64,000 bases of DNA from Rhodoferax sp. (GCF_012927445.1 NZ_JABBPD010000003.1:183973-247972); one strand, 5' to 3'; positions 49,384 through 59,898 are shown, counted from the first letter of the stretch. Made by a program: numbers and translations. Notes: a model not told the origin generated them from the sequence alone.

Positions 49384-50781
49384 ATGAACGCTACAACTTC
49401 TATAGCTACTCCCGTAGGTGATACGGGGGCTACAGGTCAAATTGATACAAAATCGGCACTGAAGTTCATCACCTGCGGCTCCGTCGATGATGGCAAAAGC
49501 ACGCTGATTGGCCGCCTGCTGATCGACAGCCGCTCGGTGCTGCTGGACCAGTTGGCCAACGTCTCCAAAAGCGGCGAGGCCGACTTGGCGCTGTTCACCG
49601 ACGGCCTCTCTGCCGAACGCGAGCAAGGCATCACCATCGACGTGGCCTACCGCTACTTCAACACGGCCGAGCGCAAGTTCATCATTGGCGATGCGCCGGG
49701 CCACGAGCAGTACACCCGCAACATGGTGACCGCCGCCTCCAGCGCCGATGCTGCCGTGGTGCTGGTCGATGCCACCAAACTGCAATGGCAAAGCACCGCG
49801 CTGGAGTTGTTGCCGCAAACCCGGCGCCATTCGCTGCTGGTAAACCTGCTGCGCGTGCCGTCCATCGTGTTTGCCGTCAACAAGCTGGACGCGCTGGAAG
49901 ATGCCGCCAAGCCCGAGACCGCCGGTCGAGCGGCACTGGCCTTTGCCAACATCAGCCATGCGTTGCAGGCGTTTGCCCAAGCCGCCGGCATCAACGTGAC
50001 CGCCATCGTGCCGATCTCGGCGCTCAAGGGCCACAACGTGGTCGAGCCGGCTGCCGGTTGGTGTGGCTACCAAGGCCCGAGCCTGCTGGACATTCTGGAA
50101 CTGCTGCCCGCCACGCCGGCCGAAACCGAGATTCCTTTTGCCTTCCCGGTGCAGTGGGTGGAGAAATTCTCCTCGTCCAGCGACACCTCGCAAGGTCGCC
50201 GCATTTTCTGGGGCCGCGTCGCCACCGGTGGCGTACAGATCGGTCAACAAGTCTCGATCCTGCCCAGCGGCCAGACCGCCACGGTGGCCCAGGTACTGAG
50301 CGCAACGCGTCAACCCGGCCCGGTGCAAGCCGGCCACAGTGCCGGTATCGTGCTGGACCGCGAGGTCGATGTCTCGCGTGGTGACTGGTTGCTGGCCGTG
50401 GCGCCAAAGGCCGAAGCCCAAGCGGACGCCGACGAGTTTGATACCGAAGTCAAGCCCGGCATCTTCAACCCGAGCCGTGAGTTGAAAGCCACGGTCGCCT
50501 GGATGGACGACGAACCGCTGGTGGCGGGTCGCGTCTACTGGGCACTGCACGGGCACCGCTGGATCAAAGCCAAAATCAAACGCATTGTTCACAAGCTTGA
50601 CATCAATACCCTGGCGGAAGAAGATGCCACCCAGTTGGATGCCAATGCCATCGGCCACGTTGAATTGACGCTGCAAGAAGCCATCGCGACCTTGCCTTAC
50701 CAGCAGTCGCGCGTCCTTGGATCGTTGATTTTGGTGGACACCGCATCGCATAAAACAGCAGGTGCCGTGCTGATCAATTGA
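49384..50781 (+). CDS. cysN: Sulfate adenylyltransferase subunit 1
   Basis: FITCGSVDDGKSTLIGRLLID GTPase P-loop; IIGDAPGHEQYTRNM. Confidence 0.95.
   Translation: MNATTSIATPVGDTGATGQIDTKSALKFITCGSVDDGKSTLIGRLLIDSRSVLLDQLANVSKSGEADLALFTDGLSAEREQGITIDVAYRYFNTAERKFIIGDAPGHEQYTRNMVTAASSADAAVVLVDATKLQWQSTALELLPQTRRHSLLVNLLRVPSIVFAVNKLDALEDAAKPETAGRAALAFANISHALQAFAQAAGINVTAIVPISALKGHNVVEPAAGWCGYQGPSLLDILELLPATPAETEIPFAFPVQWVEKFSSSSDTSQGRRIFWGRVATGGVQIGQQVSILPSGQTATVAQVLSATRQPGPVQAGHSAGIVLDREVDVSRGDWLLAVAPKAEAQADADEFDTEVKPGIFNPSRELKATVAWMDDEPLVAGRVYWALHGHRWIKAKIKRIVHKLDINTLAEEDATQLDANAIGHVELTLQEAIATLPYQQSRVLGSLILVDTASHKTAGAVLIN
49389..49455 (+). repeat. Dispersed Comamonadaceae-type repeat, copy K, in the N-terminus of cysN
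   Basis: CGCTACAACTTCTATAGCTACTCCCGTAGGTGATACGGGGGCTACAGGTCAAATTG. Confidence 0.7.
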
Positions 50782-50885
50782 CCCACCTCAATCAACACCG
50801 CTAGCCTTGAAGGTTAATTTGAACCAAAGGGATTTGGAAACCCAATAAAATCTAGGGTTTCCACCCACTCGTCGAAAACCACAAA

Positions 50886-51215
50886 ATGACCCATACCGTT
50901 ACAGAAGCCTGCATCAAATGCAAGTACACCGATTGCGTCGACGTTTGCCCCGTGGACTGCTTCCGCGAAGGCCCCAACTTTTTGACCATCGATCCCGATG
51001 AGTGCATTGACTGCGCTGTGTGCATTCCCGAGTGCCCCGTGAACGCCATCTACGCCGAAGAAGATGTGCCGGCCGACCAGCAGCACATGACCAAGCTCAA
51101 TGCCGAGTTGGCCAAGTTGCCTACCTGGAAAAGCATTACCAAACGCAAAGCGCCGTTGCCGGACGCCGAAGAATGGAAAGACAAGACGGGCAAGCTCTCG
51201 ATGCTTGTCAAATAA
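50886..51215 (+). CDS. fdxA: 7Fe ferredoxin FdxA
   Basis: [56 protein letters not shown]. Confidence 0.95.
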   Translation: MTHTVTEACIKCKYTDCVDVCPVDCFREGPNFLTIDPDECIDCAVCIPECPVNAIYAEEDVPADQQHMTKLNAELAKLPTWKSITKRKAPLPDAEEWKDKTGKLSMLVK

Positions 51216-51230
51216 ATTCCAAACAGAGTT

Positions 51231-52331
51231 ATGGAACCTCAATTGAACCAAGAAGTGATCAACACCGCACTAGCCCACCAAGGCCCCATTGAAACCGACG
51301 CTGTCATCGTGGGCGCTGGCCCGGTGGGACTGTTCCAGGTTTTCGAACTCGGTCTGCTGGAAATCAAGGCCCACGTCATCGATTCACTCGCCCACCCCGG
51401 TGGTCAGTGCGTTGAGTTGTACCCGGACAAGCCGATTTACGACATTCCCGCCGTACCGGTCTGTACCGGCCAGGAGCTGACAGACAACCTGCTCAAGCAG
51501 ATTGAGCCGTTTGGCGCCACTTTTCATTACGGCCAGGAAGTGACCGTTGTGCAAAAACAGGACGATGGCCGTTTCTTTGTTGAAACGTCAAAGGGTACCC
51601 AGTTTCTGACCAAAACCATTTTCATTGCCGCTGGCGTGGGTGCTTTCCAGCCCCGTACGCTCAAGGTTGAGGGTCTGGATGCCTTTGATGGCACGCAGCT
51701 GTTCTACAGCGTCAAAAACCCGGATGACTTTGCAGGTAAAAACCTGGTCATCGTCGGCGGTGGTGACTCGGCATTGGACTGGGCACTGGACTTTGTCAAG
51801 GAAGGCCCGCACAAGGCTGAAAGCGTGATCCTGATTCACCGCCGTGACGGCTTCAAAGCGGCCCCGGCGAACGTGGCCAAGATGCGTGAGTTGTGCGAAG
51901 CCTACGAGATGCAATTCATCGTCGGCCAAGTGACCGGCTATGACGAAAAAGACGGCAAGCTCTCTGGTGTCAAAGTCACCGGCGCCGATGGCGTAACCCG
52001 CGTTGTGCCCTTGGATGTGTTGCTGGTGTTCTTTGGCCTGAGCCCGAAACTCGGACCGATTGCCCTGTGGGGTCTGGACATTGAACGCAAACAGCTCAAG
52101 GTCGACACCGAGAAATTCTCAACCAGTGTGCCGGGCATTTTTGCGGTGGGTGATATCAACATTTACCCCGGCAAAAAGAAACTGATTTTGAGTGGTTTCC
52201 ATGAATGCGCCTTGGCGGCTTTTGGCGCCATGCCCATCATCTCGCCTGAGAAAAAGGTCTTTTTGCAGTACACGACTACCAGTCCCAAACTGCACAAGGT
52301 ACTGGGTGTTGATACACCCGTGTTTGACTAA
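51231..52331 (+). CDS. Thioredoxin-reductase-like ferredoxin--NADP reductase
   Basis: [50 protein letters not shown]. Confidence 0.9.
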   Translation: MEPQLNQEVINTALAHQGPIETDAVIVGAGPVGLFQVFELGLLEIKAHVIDSLAHPGGQCVELYPDKPIYDIPAVPVCTGQELTDNLLKQIEPFGATFHYGQEVTVVQKQDDGRFFVETSKGTQFLTKTIFIAAGVGAFQPRTLKVEGLDAFDGTQLFYSVKNPDDFAGKNLVIVGGGDSALDWALDFVKEGPHKAESVILIHRRDGFKAAPANVAKMRELCEAYEMQFIVGQVTGYDEKDGKLSGVKVTGADGVTRVVPLDVLLVFFGLSPKLGPIALWGLDIERKQLKVDTEKFSTSVPGIFAVGDINIYPGKKKLILSGFHECALAAFGAMPIISPEKKVFLQYTTTSPKLHKVLGVDTPVFD

Positions 52332-52364
52332 GTAAAATTACAAACTGTGCTCATCTGAGCACAT

Positions 52365-52456
52365 TCGCTAGGGGTGTTGCCCGGCTTCTTATGGAGGCCT
52401 GGCGACTGAGAAAGTCCCTTTGAACCTGATTGAGGTAATCCTCGCGCAGGGAAGCA
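52365..52456 (+). ncRNA. TPP riboswitch (THI element)
   Basis: GCTAGGGGTGTTGCCC...CTGAGAAAGTCCCTTTGAACCTGATTGAGGTAATCCTCGCGCAGGGAAGC. Confidence 0.93.
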
Positions 52457-52549
52457 TGTCCGGTTTGGGGGCGCCGCCGAATTTTTTGGTAGCGCATCTC
52501 CCCGTCCAGATCAAGCCCACCTGCCAACTCTTTTGCTTGGAGCAAATGG

Positions 52550-53833
52550 ATGGCACACACAAACAGTCCCAACGCCCAAAACAAGGCCTTGACGCCGGTG
52601 GCTGACTTTGAGCGGGTTTTTCGCTGGCATGAGCATGCCTCGCTCTGGTTCAGCCTGGGTGTCGGTTTGCTGGTCATGCAAATTGGCGCTTACCTTGTCC
52701 CCGCCGTGGGCAGCCGAGATGCCGTGATCGCCATCGTGCTGGGTTCGTTGCTGGGCTCTGGCCTGCTGGCCTGGACCGCCAAACTGGGGTGCGATAGCGG
52801 CCTGACCAGCGCCGGGTTGATGCACACCACCTATGGCAGCTACTTTGCACGGCTGCCGGTGCTGTTGAACATTGCGCAGCTGATCGGCTGGACCACGTTC
52901 GAGCTGGTGATCATGCGCGACGGCACCGCGGCCATCGGCAAACAGTCGTTTGGGCTGGCGCTTGACGGCCCGGGCGGCATCGCCATCACCACCCTGTTGT
53001 GGGGTGCCGTGCTGACCTTGTTGCTGGCCGGCTCCATGACGCAACTGGTGCGCAAAATCATCAGCCGCTTCGGCTTGCCACTGGTGATTGCCTCACTCTT
53101 GTGGCTCACCTGGCAATTTGGGGGGCAACTGCACACTACCGGCCTGGACGCTTTCTGGGCCAGGGAAGGTGACGGCAGCATGAGCCTGTTGTCTGCCATG
53201 GACCTGGTGATCGCGATGCCGGTGTCGTGGTTGCCGCTGGTGGCCGACTATGCCCGTCACGGCCGCTCGGGTCGCAGTGCCATGAGCGGCACCTGGCTGG
53301 GCTACGCCATGGCCAACATCTGGTGTTACGCCCTCGGTGTGATGGTGGTCAGCGTGGCGCAGCCGGATGCCAATCTGGTCAGCGCCCTGCTGCTGGCGCA
53401 AGGCGGCCTGATCGCCCTAAGCCTGATCCTTATTGATGAAATTGACAACGCTTATGGCGATGTTTATTCGGGTGCGGTGTCGGCGCACAGCATCAAGCCG
53501 TCCTGGACCATCCGGCAATGGGGGTTGGCACTGGCGGTGCTGTGCACCGGGCTGGCACTGGTGCTGCCGATGCACAGTCTGGAGCCATTTTTGCTCTTGT
53601 TGAGCTCGGTTTTTGTCCCTCTGTATGGGGTCATTCTGGGCCGATTGGGTGTCGGCCAGCCCAGCTTCGCGCCACCCCAACGCAAGATTGACCTCACGGC
53701 GGCGCTGCTGTGGCTGGGCGGCGTGGCAACCTATCACGTTATCGCCAAATGGGCGCCCCAATGGGGGGCAGCCCTGCCAACGCTTGCGCTGACTTTCACA
53801 CTAGCTTGGCTCACGCGTCCCAAGCACTCGTAA
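52550..53833 (+). CDS. cytX: CytX-type purine-cytosine permease family transporter (probable HMP transporter)
   Basis: NCS1-like multi-TM protein directly under the TPP riboswitch. Confidence 0.82.
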   Translation: MAHTNSPNAQNKALTPVADFERVFRWHEHASLWFSLGVGLLVMQIGAYLVPAVGSRDAVIAIVLGSLLGSGLLAWTAKLGCDSGLTSAGLMHTTYGSYFARLPVLLNIAQLIGWTTFELVIMRDGTAAIGKQSFGLALDGPGGIAITTLLWGAVLTLLLAGSMTQLVRKIISRFGLPLVIASLLWLTWQFGGQLHTTGLDAFWAREGDGSMSLLSAMDLVIAMPVSWLPLVADYARHGRSGRSAMSGTWLGYAMANIWCYALGVMVVSVAQPDANLVSALLLAQGGLIALSLILIDEIDNAYGDVYSGAVSAHSIKPSWTIRQWGLALAVLCTGLALVLPMHSLEPFLLLLSSVFVPLYGVILGRLGVGQPSFAPPQRKIDLTAALLWLGGVATYHVIAKWAPQWGAALPTLALTFTLAWLTRPKHS

Positions 53834-53848
53834 AACCATCAACGGAGA

Positions 53849-54934
53849 ATGAATATGAATATCGTTATTTTGGGCGCAGGCCTGATGGGGCGACTGCTGG
53901 CATGCCAGTTGGCGCGTGCGGGTCACAGCCTTGAATTGTTTGAGTCCGGTGGTCCCGATGCACAAACCTCGGCCGCCCGCGCGGCGGCGGCCATGTTGGC
54001 GCCATTGGCCGAATCGGCCATCACCGAGACCCCTGTGGTGCAAATGGGCATGCACGCGTTACAACGCTGGCCTGAACTGATTGCGCAACTTGATGAACCA
54101 GTCTTTTTTCAGCAGGAAGGAACGATGGTTTTGTGGCATCGGCAGGATGCGGCGGAGGCCGACCGGTTTTCACGTCTGTTGGATGCCACAACTTTGAAGC
54201 TGCCCGCCCTGCCGAAGGCGCAACGACTGGATGCCAACGGCTTGGCACAGCTTGAGCCTTCCTTGGGCGCACGCTTTGCCCAAGGTCTCTATTTGCCGGG
54301 CGAGGGGCAACTGGACAATCACCAGCTGTTGGCCGCCATGCTGCACCAGCTACAGAGTCGGGGTGCCAAGCTGCACTGGAACAGCCCACGTTCCCCCGGT
54401 GACTTTGCACCTGGCAATCCAGGGCAACCGGACTGGGTGTTTGACTGTCGCGGGCTGGGTGCACGCGAACAATGGCCCGCCCTGCGCGGGGTACGCGGTG
54501 AAGTCATCATGCTGCATGCCCCAGAGGTGAAGTTGAGCCGCCCCACCCGTCTGATCCACCCCCGCTACCCGATCTACATCGCGCCCAAAGAAAATGGCAT
54601 TTTTCGAATCGGCGCCACTGAAATTGAATCCGATGACCTGTCACCGGCCAGTGTGCGCTCCACCCTGGAATTGCTGAGTGCCGCTTATTCGGTCGACAGT
54701 GGCTTTGCAGAAGCACGGATTCTGGATCTGGTGACACAATGTCGCCCTACTTTGCCGGACAACCTGCCGTCCATCCGTCGGCTCGGCGACCGCGTGCTGC
54801 AAATCAACGGGCTGTATCGTCACGGTTTTCTCATTGCACCGGCCATGCTGGATGTGGTGATGGAGCTGTTTAATCAGCAAACATCGCCACTGGCGAGTAC
54901 TTTTTCTTTGACCATCCAGAATGCACAAGACTGA
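53849..54934 (+). CDS. thiO: Glycine oxidase-like FAD oxidoreductase ThiO
   Basis: IVILGAGLMGRLLACQLARAGHSLELFE; thiamine operon position. Confidence 0.85.
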   Translation: MNMNIVILGAGLMGRLLACQLARAGHSLELFESGGPDAQTSAARAAAAMLAPLAESAITETPVVQMGMHALQRWPELIAQLDEPVFFQQEGTMVLWHRQDAAEADRFSRLLDATTLKLPALPKAQRLDANGLAQLEPSLGARFAQGLYLPGEGQLDNHQLLAAMLHQLQSRGAKLHWNSPRSPGDFAPGNPGQPDWVFDCRGLGAREQWPALRGVRGEVIMLHAPEVKLSRPTRLIHPRYPIYIAPKENGIFRIGATEIESDDLSPASVRSTLELLSAAYSVDSGFAEARILDLVTQCRPTLPDNLPSIRRLGDRVLQINGLYRHGFLIAPAMLDVVMELFNQQTSPLASTFSLTIQNAQD

Positions 54935-54938
54935 TTCC

Positions 54939-55136
54939 ATGCACGTCTTCATCAACCAGGTTGAACAAGAACTGCCGGTCGGGGCGACGCTGGCAGATGC
55001 GATTGCCCTGTTGCAAGCGCGGCTCCCGTTTGCGGCGGCCGTGAACCTGCAGTTCGTCCCCAACACCCAGTACACCCAAAAACTGCTCCAGCCAGACGAC
55101 CGCATTGACATCATTGCGCCGGTCACTGGCGGTTAA
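54939..55136 (+). CDS. thiS: Sulfur carrier protein ThiS
   Basis: ends DRIDIIAPVTGG. Confidence 0.92.
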   Translation: MHVFINQVEQELPVGATLADAIALLQARLPFAAAVNLQFVPNTQYTQKLLQPDDRIDIIAPVTGG

Positions 55137-55148
55137 CTGCTTCATATC

Positions 55149-55964
55149 ATGACCACTGCACCTTCCACCGTCACGTCTGTCGACCCACTGATTCTGTACG
55201 GAGAGACCTTCTCAAGCCGCCTGCTGCTGGGCACCTCCCGTTACCCGTCACCCCGTATTCTGGAAGATGCGGTGCGCAAGGCGCAACCCGCCATGCTGAC
55301 CGCGTCGCTGCGCCGACAGAATGTGAGCACCAATGACAGCCCTAACCGTTTCTGGGACATGCTGCGACAGCTTGATGTGCCGGTGCTACCCAACACGGCC
55401 GGTTGTCACAGCGTTCAGGAGGTCATCACCACGGCCCAAATGGCACGCGAGGTGTTTGAAACCTCCTGGATCAAGCTGGAGCTGATTGGTGACGACTACA
55501 CCTTGCAGCCTGACACGCTCAACCTGGTGGACGCAGCCAGCCGTCTGATCAAGGATGGGTTCAAGGTACTGCCCTATTGCACCGAAGATCTTGTTTTGTG
55601 CCAACGACTGGTCGATGTTGGCTGCCAGGCCATCATGCCGTGGGCGGCTCCCATCGGCACCGGCAAAGGCCCCATCAACCCCTACGCCCTGAGAACCTTG
55701 CGCGAACGACTGTCGGTTCCCATGATCGTGGATGCTGGCCTGGGATTGCCCTCGCACGCCTGCCAGGTGATGGAATGGGGTTTTGATGGGGTGTTGCTCA
55801 ACACGGCGGTTGCCTTGGCGCAAGACCCGATCCGCATGGCCGGCGCTTTCGCCAGTGCGACGCAGGCAGGCCGCGACGCCTATCGGAGCGGCACCATGAC
55901 CGAGCAGCACGCCGCGCAACCCAGCACCCCGGTGCTGGGCACCCCTTTTTGGCATCAGGCTTGA
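55149..55964 (+). CDS. thiG: Thiazole synthase ThiG
   Basis: LLGTSRYPSPRILEDAVRKAQP; PIGTGKGPINPYALRTLRER; DAGLGLPSHACQVMEWGFDGVLLNTAVA. Confidence 0.95.
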   Translation: MTTAPSTVTSVDPLILYGETFSSRLLLGTSRYPSPRILEDAVRKAQPAMLTASLRRQNVSTNDSPNRFWDMLRQLDVPVLPNTAGCHSVQEVITTAQMAREVFETSWIKLELIGDDYTLQPDTLNLVDAASRLIKDGFKVLPYCTEDLVLCQRLVDVGCQAIMPWAAPIGTGKGPINPYALRTLRERLSVPMIVDAGLGLPSHACQVMEWGFDGVLLNTAVALAQDPIRMAGAFASATQAGRDAYRSGTMTEQHAAQPSTPVLGTPFWHQA

Positions 55965-55972
55965 GCAGGTCC

Positions 55973-56875
55973 ATGCACATGATCACGCACAACCTCATGG
56001 TGAACGCCATCATCGCGGCCCATCCAGGCCTGGCGCTGACGGCTGACACCACCCAGCCGGAAGTCTTCCATAGCGACGCCCCGGTTTACCGCGCCGCCAA
56101 ACAGGCCTGCCTGGCCCTGGGCTTCATCGAGCCTGACGCCGAATGCCTGGCCAACGCGTGGCAAGCCATGACCGAACGCACCGGCCACGTCAACGCCAGC
56201 GCCTGGCCGGACGATCCTGCCGACTTCGGCATGCGACCGTGGCCACGGCAAGATGCGTTCGCCGCTTGTCCCCACAAACTGGGTTTGTATGCGGTGCTGC
56301 CTGATGCGGCGTGGGTGGCGCGCATGGCGCGGGCCGGTGTGCCGACGGTGCAACTGCGCTTCAAGTCGGACGACACGCGGGCCATTGAACGGGAGGTCAG
56401 CGCTGCCGTGCAAGCCGTGCAAGGGACGGACGCCTTGCTCTTTATCAACGACCATTGGCAAGCGGCTATTGCCGCAGGCGCATATGGCGTGCATTTGGGG
56501 CAGGAAGACCTTGAACTGGCGGATTTGCAAGCCATCCGTGCCGCCGGGTTACGTCTGGGTCTGAGCAGTCATGGCTATGCCGAGATGCTGCGTGCCGACC
56601 GCTTCAGTCCCAGCTACCTGGCCATGGGGGCCGTATTTCCCACCACCCTCAAGCGCATGGTGACCGCCCCACAGGGCACGGGACGACTGAGTGCCTATGC
56701 CCGCCTGATGCGCGACTGTCCACTGGTCGCCATCGGCGGCATTGACCACAGCACACTGCCGGATGTACTCGTCAGCGGCGTGGGCTCGGTGGCCGTGGTG
56801 CGTGCCTTGGTCGCCGCTGAGCAGCCGGAGGCCATGGCAGCCAGCCTGCAAGCGGCGATCAACGCAGCGGTATAA
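55973..56875 (+). CDS. thiE: ThiE-like thiamine phosphate synthase with N-terminal extension
   Basis: LFINDHWQAAIAAGAYGVHLGQEDL, GLSSHGYAEM, LVAIGGIDH. Confidence 0.82.
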   Translation: MHMITHNLMVNAIIAAHPGLALTADTTQPEVFHSDAPVYRAAKQACLALGFIEPDAECLANAWQAMTERTGHVNASAWPDDPADFGMRPWPRQDAFAACPHKLGLYAVLPDAAWVARMARAGVPTVQLRFKSDDTRAIEREVSAAVQAVQGTDALLFINDHWQAAIAAGAYGVHLGQEDLELADLQAIRAAGLRLGLSSHGYAEMLRADRFSPSYLAMGAVFPTTLKRMVTAPQGTGRLSAYARLMRDCPLVAIGGIDHSTLPDVLVSGVGSVAVVRALVAAEQPEAMAASLQAAINAAV

Positions 56876-57707
56876 GTCGCATCGCGACTGGGGCATGGCC
56901 GTGGTTCAGCGGACCACTGCCCTTGCCAGTGCGCACCTGTGCGCCAGCCTGCAAAGCCTCCCGTACAAAGGCACGGGCGTGCTGCACGGCCTCCACCAGC
57001 GAAGCACCCAAGGCCAGATGCGCCGCCATGGCACTGGAGAGCGTGCAGCCGGTGCCGTGGGTGTTGGGACTGTGAATGCGCGGCGCCTGCATCCAGAATT
57101 TTTCGCCACTCTTCATCACCAGCAAATCGATGACGGTGTCGCCCGGCAAATGGCCGCCTTTGATCAATACGGCACGCGCGCCTTTGTCCAGCAGGGTAAG
57201 TGCGGCCTGCTCCATATCTTGGGAAGTGGTTAAAGCTCGCCCCACCAGCAACGCGGCCTCATCCAGGTTGGGGGTAATCACCGTTGCACGCGGAAACAGC
57301 TCGCGCACCAACACATCCAAAGCTGTGTTGTCGATTAAAACCGCACCACTGGTAGCGACCATCACGGGGTCGAACACCACATTTGTCATTGCATACCGGT
57401 CAATCGCCTCGGCTACCGTCAGCACAATCTCCGGCGAGTGCAGCATGCCAATCTTGACGGCATCGGCGCCAATGTCTTCCATCACGGCATCAATCTGGTC
57501 GCGCAGCATCTGCGGCGGTACAGCGTGAATGGCGCGCACGCCGCAGGTGTTTTGCGCCGTGAGCGCGGTGATGGCGGTCATACCGAAGCAACCCAGCGCC
57601 GAAAAGGTTTTCAGATCGGCCTGTATGCCTGCACCGCCGCCGCTGTCCGAGCCGGCAATGGAAAGGACTCTAGGGTACTCAAATTTGAAAGAATCAACAG
57701 TCATCAA
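56859..57707 (-). CDS. thiD: Hydroxymethylpyrimidine/phosphomethylpyrimidine kinase
   Basis: [41 protein letters not shown]. Confidence 0.95.
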   Translation of the reverse strand: MMTVDSFKFEYPRVLSIAGSDSGGGAGIQADLKTFSALGCFGMTAITALTAQNTCGVRAIHAVPPQMLRDQIDAVMEDIGADAVKIGMLHSPEIVLTVAEAIDRYAMTNVVFDPVMVATSGAVLIDNTALDVLVRELFPRATVITPNLDEAALLVGRALTTSQDMEQAALTLLDKGARAVLIKGGHLPGDTVIDLLVMKSGEKFWMQAPRIHSPNTHGTGCTLSSAMAAHLALGASLVEAVQHARAFVREALQAGAQVRTGKGSGPLNHGHAPVAMRLIPLR

Positions 57708-57746
57708 TTTATCCTTGCGTAACGGGTCTGGTGAGAGTTTGAAATT

Positions 57747-58406
57747 TCATTGCGCGTCAATGAGTTTTCTAAGCGCCGCCGCCGCCGCGCAGGGGTCTTG
57801 CGCCGCACAGAGCGCGCTGACCACCGCCAGGCCGTCGGCCCCGGCCAACAACACAGCCCGCGCATTAGCGGCATGAATACCACCAATGGCCACCAGCGGC
57901 AAAGCGGTCGCGGACCGCACTTGACGCAAGCCCTCCAATCCCCAAGGTTTTTGGGTATCGATTTTGGTCGGCGTGGCGTGAATTGGGCTCACCCCGAGAT
58001 AGTCCACCGGAAGCGAGGCACTGCGGGCAACATCTTCCATTGTCTCCACCGACCATCCGATGAACACCTCCGGCGGCAACAGTTGACGCGCCTGCAATAC
58101 ATGCATATCACTCTGTCCCAGATGCACGCCTTGTGCGCCACAAGCCAGCGCCACGTCAATCCGGTCATTGATCACCAGTGGAATGTCATGGGGGGCCAGC
58201 AACGCTTTCAACATCATTGCCTGGGCCAAGAAATCGCGGGTGTTGAGCTGCTTCTCGCGCAACTGAACACAGGTCACGCCCCCCTGCACCGCAGCCGCCA
58301 CCACATCCATCAGCGTGCGCTCCCCGGCGCTGGACTGGTCGGTGACCAGATACAAGCGCAGGGCCTGCCGGGGCAGGCCCTGCGTCGAACGAATCGCGTT
58401 TACCAC
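57747..58406 (-). CDS. thiE: Thiamine phosphate synthase
   Basis: [53 protein letters not shown]. Confidence 0.93.
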   Translation of the reverse strand: MVNAIRSTQGLPRQALRLYLVTDQSSAGERTLMDVVAAAVQGGVTCVQLREKQLNTRDFLAQAMMLKALLAPHDIPLVINDRIDVALACGAQGVHLGQSDMHVLQARQLLPPEVFIGWSVETMEDVARSASLPVDYLGVSPIHATPTKIDTQKPWGLEGLRQVRSATALPLVAIGGIHAANARAVLLAGADGLAVVSALCAAQDPCAAAAALRKLIDAQ

Positions 58407-59242
58407 TCGGCGACTTCCAGCTTCAAGCGCTGCTCAAACGTGCCCGCATCCAGCAGCTGCAAGCCATCCAGCAAGGCCATCTGCATGCTGCCCACCCCGC
58501 AAGCACGCGCGATCACTTTTTCAGCGGCCACTTCGCCGACAACGCCCAGATAAGCCATGGCGGCGACCGTGGCCCGCCAGGCATCGGACTGAACCGCACA
58601 AAAAGCGCCAATGAGCGCCGTTGCAGAGCAACCCACCCCGGTGATACGGGTCATCCACTCATGTCCATTGGAGAGGCGTGCCCAACGACGATTGGCATCC
58701 AGTATGTGATCCGTTTGTCCGCTAACGCAGACAACGCCCTGGGTCCGCTGCGCAAGCGCCTGGGCTGCGCCCAGCGCATCGCTGACCACCGCACTGCTGT
58801 CCACGCCACGGGTTTGCACCGCCACGCCGGCCACGCCGGCCACGCTCATGATTTCCGAAGCGTTGCCCCGCACCACCGTCGGCAAAGCCGCCTTCAAGAG
58901 AAGCTCAATGCTCGCGTTTCGGTACGCCGTGGCGCCCGCGCCCACCGGGTCCAGCACCACCGGAATGCCTCGCTTGGAGGCCGCGATCAACGCCAACCGC
59001 ATGCTTTCGATCCAATAGGGATCCAGCGTGCCAATATTGAGTACCAGCGCCTGGGCAATACCCACCATGTCAGCCACTTCCTCGTGGGCATGCGCCATCA
59101 CCGGGGAAGCGCCGCAGGCCAGCAGCGTGTTGGCGTTGAAATTGATGACCACCAAATTCGTGATGTTGTGCACCAGTGGGGAGCGCTCGCGCACGGCGAT
59201 CACATCGGACCAAAGATCAGCAAAAGAGAGTTGTGTGGCCAT
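58400..59242 (-). CDS. thiM: Hydroxyethylthiazole kinase
   Basis: [47 protein letters not shown]. Confidence 0.95.
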   Translation of the reverse strand: MATQLSFADLWSDVIAVRERSPLVHNITNLVVINFNANTLLACGASPVMAHAHEEVADMVGIAQALVLNIGTLDPYWIESMRLALIAASKRGIPVVLDPVGAGATAYRNASIELLLKAALPTVVRGNASEIMSVAGVAGVAVQTRGVDSSAVVSDALGAAQALAQRTQGVVCVSGQTDHILDANRRWARLSNGHEWMTRITGVGCSATALIGAFCAVQSDAWRATVAAMAYLGVVGEVAAEKVIARACGVGSMQMALLDGLQLLDAGTFEQRLKLEVAEW

Positions 59243-59284
59243 GTAATTCCCAAATTAGTAAGACATGGGCCAGACAGGCGACAG

Positions 59285-59368
59285 AGGAAGAAGCTTCCCT
59301 CCGCTGGAACGACCCAGATCAGGTTCAAAGAGTATGTCTCAGTCACCCGAAGGCGACACCTCTAGCAA
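59285..59368 (-). ncRNA. TPP riboswitch (THI element) upstream of thiM
   Basis: Minus strand CTAGAGGTGTCGCCTTCGGGTGACTGAGACATACTCTTTGAACCTGATCTGGGTCGTTCCAGCGGAGGGAAGCTT. Confidence 0.93.
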
Positions 59369-59488
59369 TTGTGAATTATCCGGGAATTCATGTCTGAACA
59401 AATGATTGATTTTTGGCAAGCTTTTGATACGAATCGTTATAAGCGGGCAAAGAGAGCGAAACAAAGCACGCTATAATTTAAAGCTTAT

Positions 59489-59564
59489 TCCTCGATAGCT
59501 CAGTTGGTAGAGCGCCGGACTGTTAATCCGTAGGTCCCTGGTTCGAGCCCAGGTCGAGGAGCCA
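59489..59564 (+). tRNA. tRNA-Asn(GTT)
   Basis: TCCTCGATAGCTCAGTTGGTAGAGCGCCGGACTGTTAATCCGTAGGTCCCTGGTTCGAGCCCAGGTCGAGGAGCCA; anticodon GTT, encoded CCA. Confidence 0.97.
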
Positions 59565-59617
59565 AAATTTCAGCTTTATTTAAAAGACCTTCTTCACAAG
59601 GTCTTTATTTTTAATAT

Positions 59618-59693
59618 TCCTCGATAGCTCAGTTGGTAGAGCGCCGGACTGTTAATCCGTAGGTCCCTGGTTCGAGCCCAGGTCGAGGAGCCA
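59618..59693 (+). tRNA. tRNA-Asn(GTT), identical second copy
   Basis: Same 76-nt sequence as 59489-59564. Confidence 0.97.
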
Positions 59694-59709
59694 AATATAG
59701 TAATGTATC

Positions 59710-59743
59710 AAGTACTTAGGTCTTACGACTTAGGTGCTTTTTT
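59710..59743 (+). terminator. Rho-independent terminator after the tRNA pair
   Basis: AAGTACTTAGGTC-TTAC-GACTTAGGTGCTT then TTTT. Confidence 0.75.
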
Positions 59744-59898
59744 CATTTCTGGGTTGAGCTAAACAACTCTTTAGGTTCTGCATTGGTTCGGTGGTGGTGG
59801 ATTCAGAAGTATGTCCCACCGCTGCCGATGGCTTGGACCGCTCAGCTTTGGCGGGTCGCCCCGCTAAACTAAAACACATTCAATTACCGAAAGAAAAC

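Noticed and set aside
48820-50751. 643-aa minus-strand ORF antisense to cysD/cysN
   Set aside because: Shadow ORF opposite two well-conserved genes
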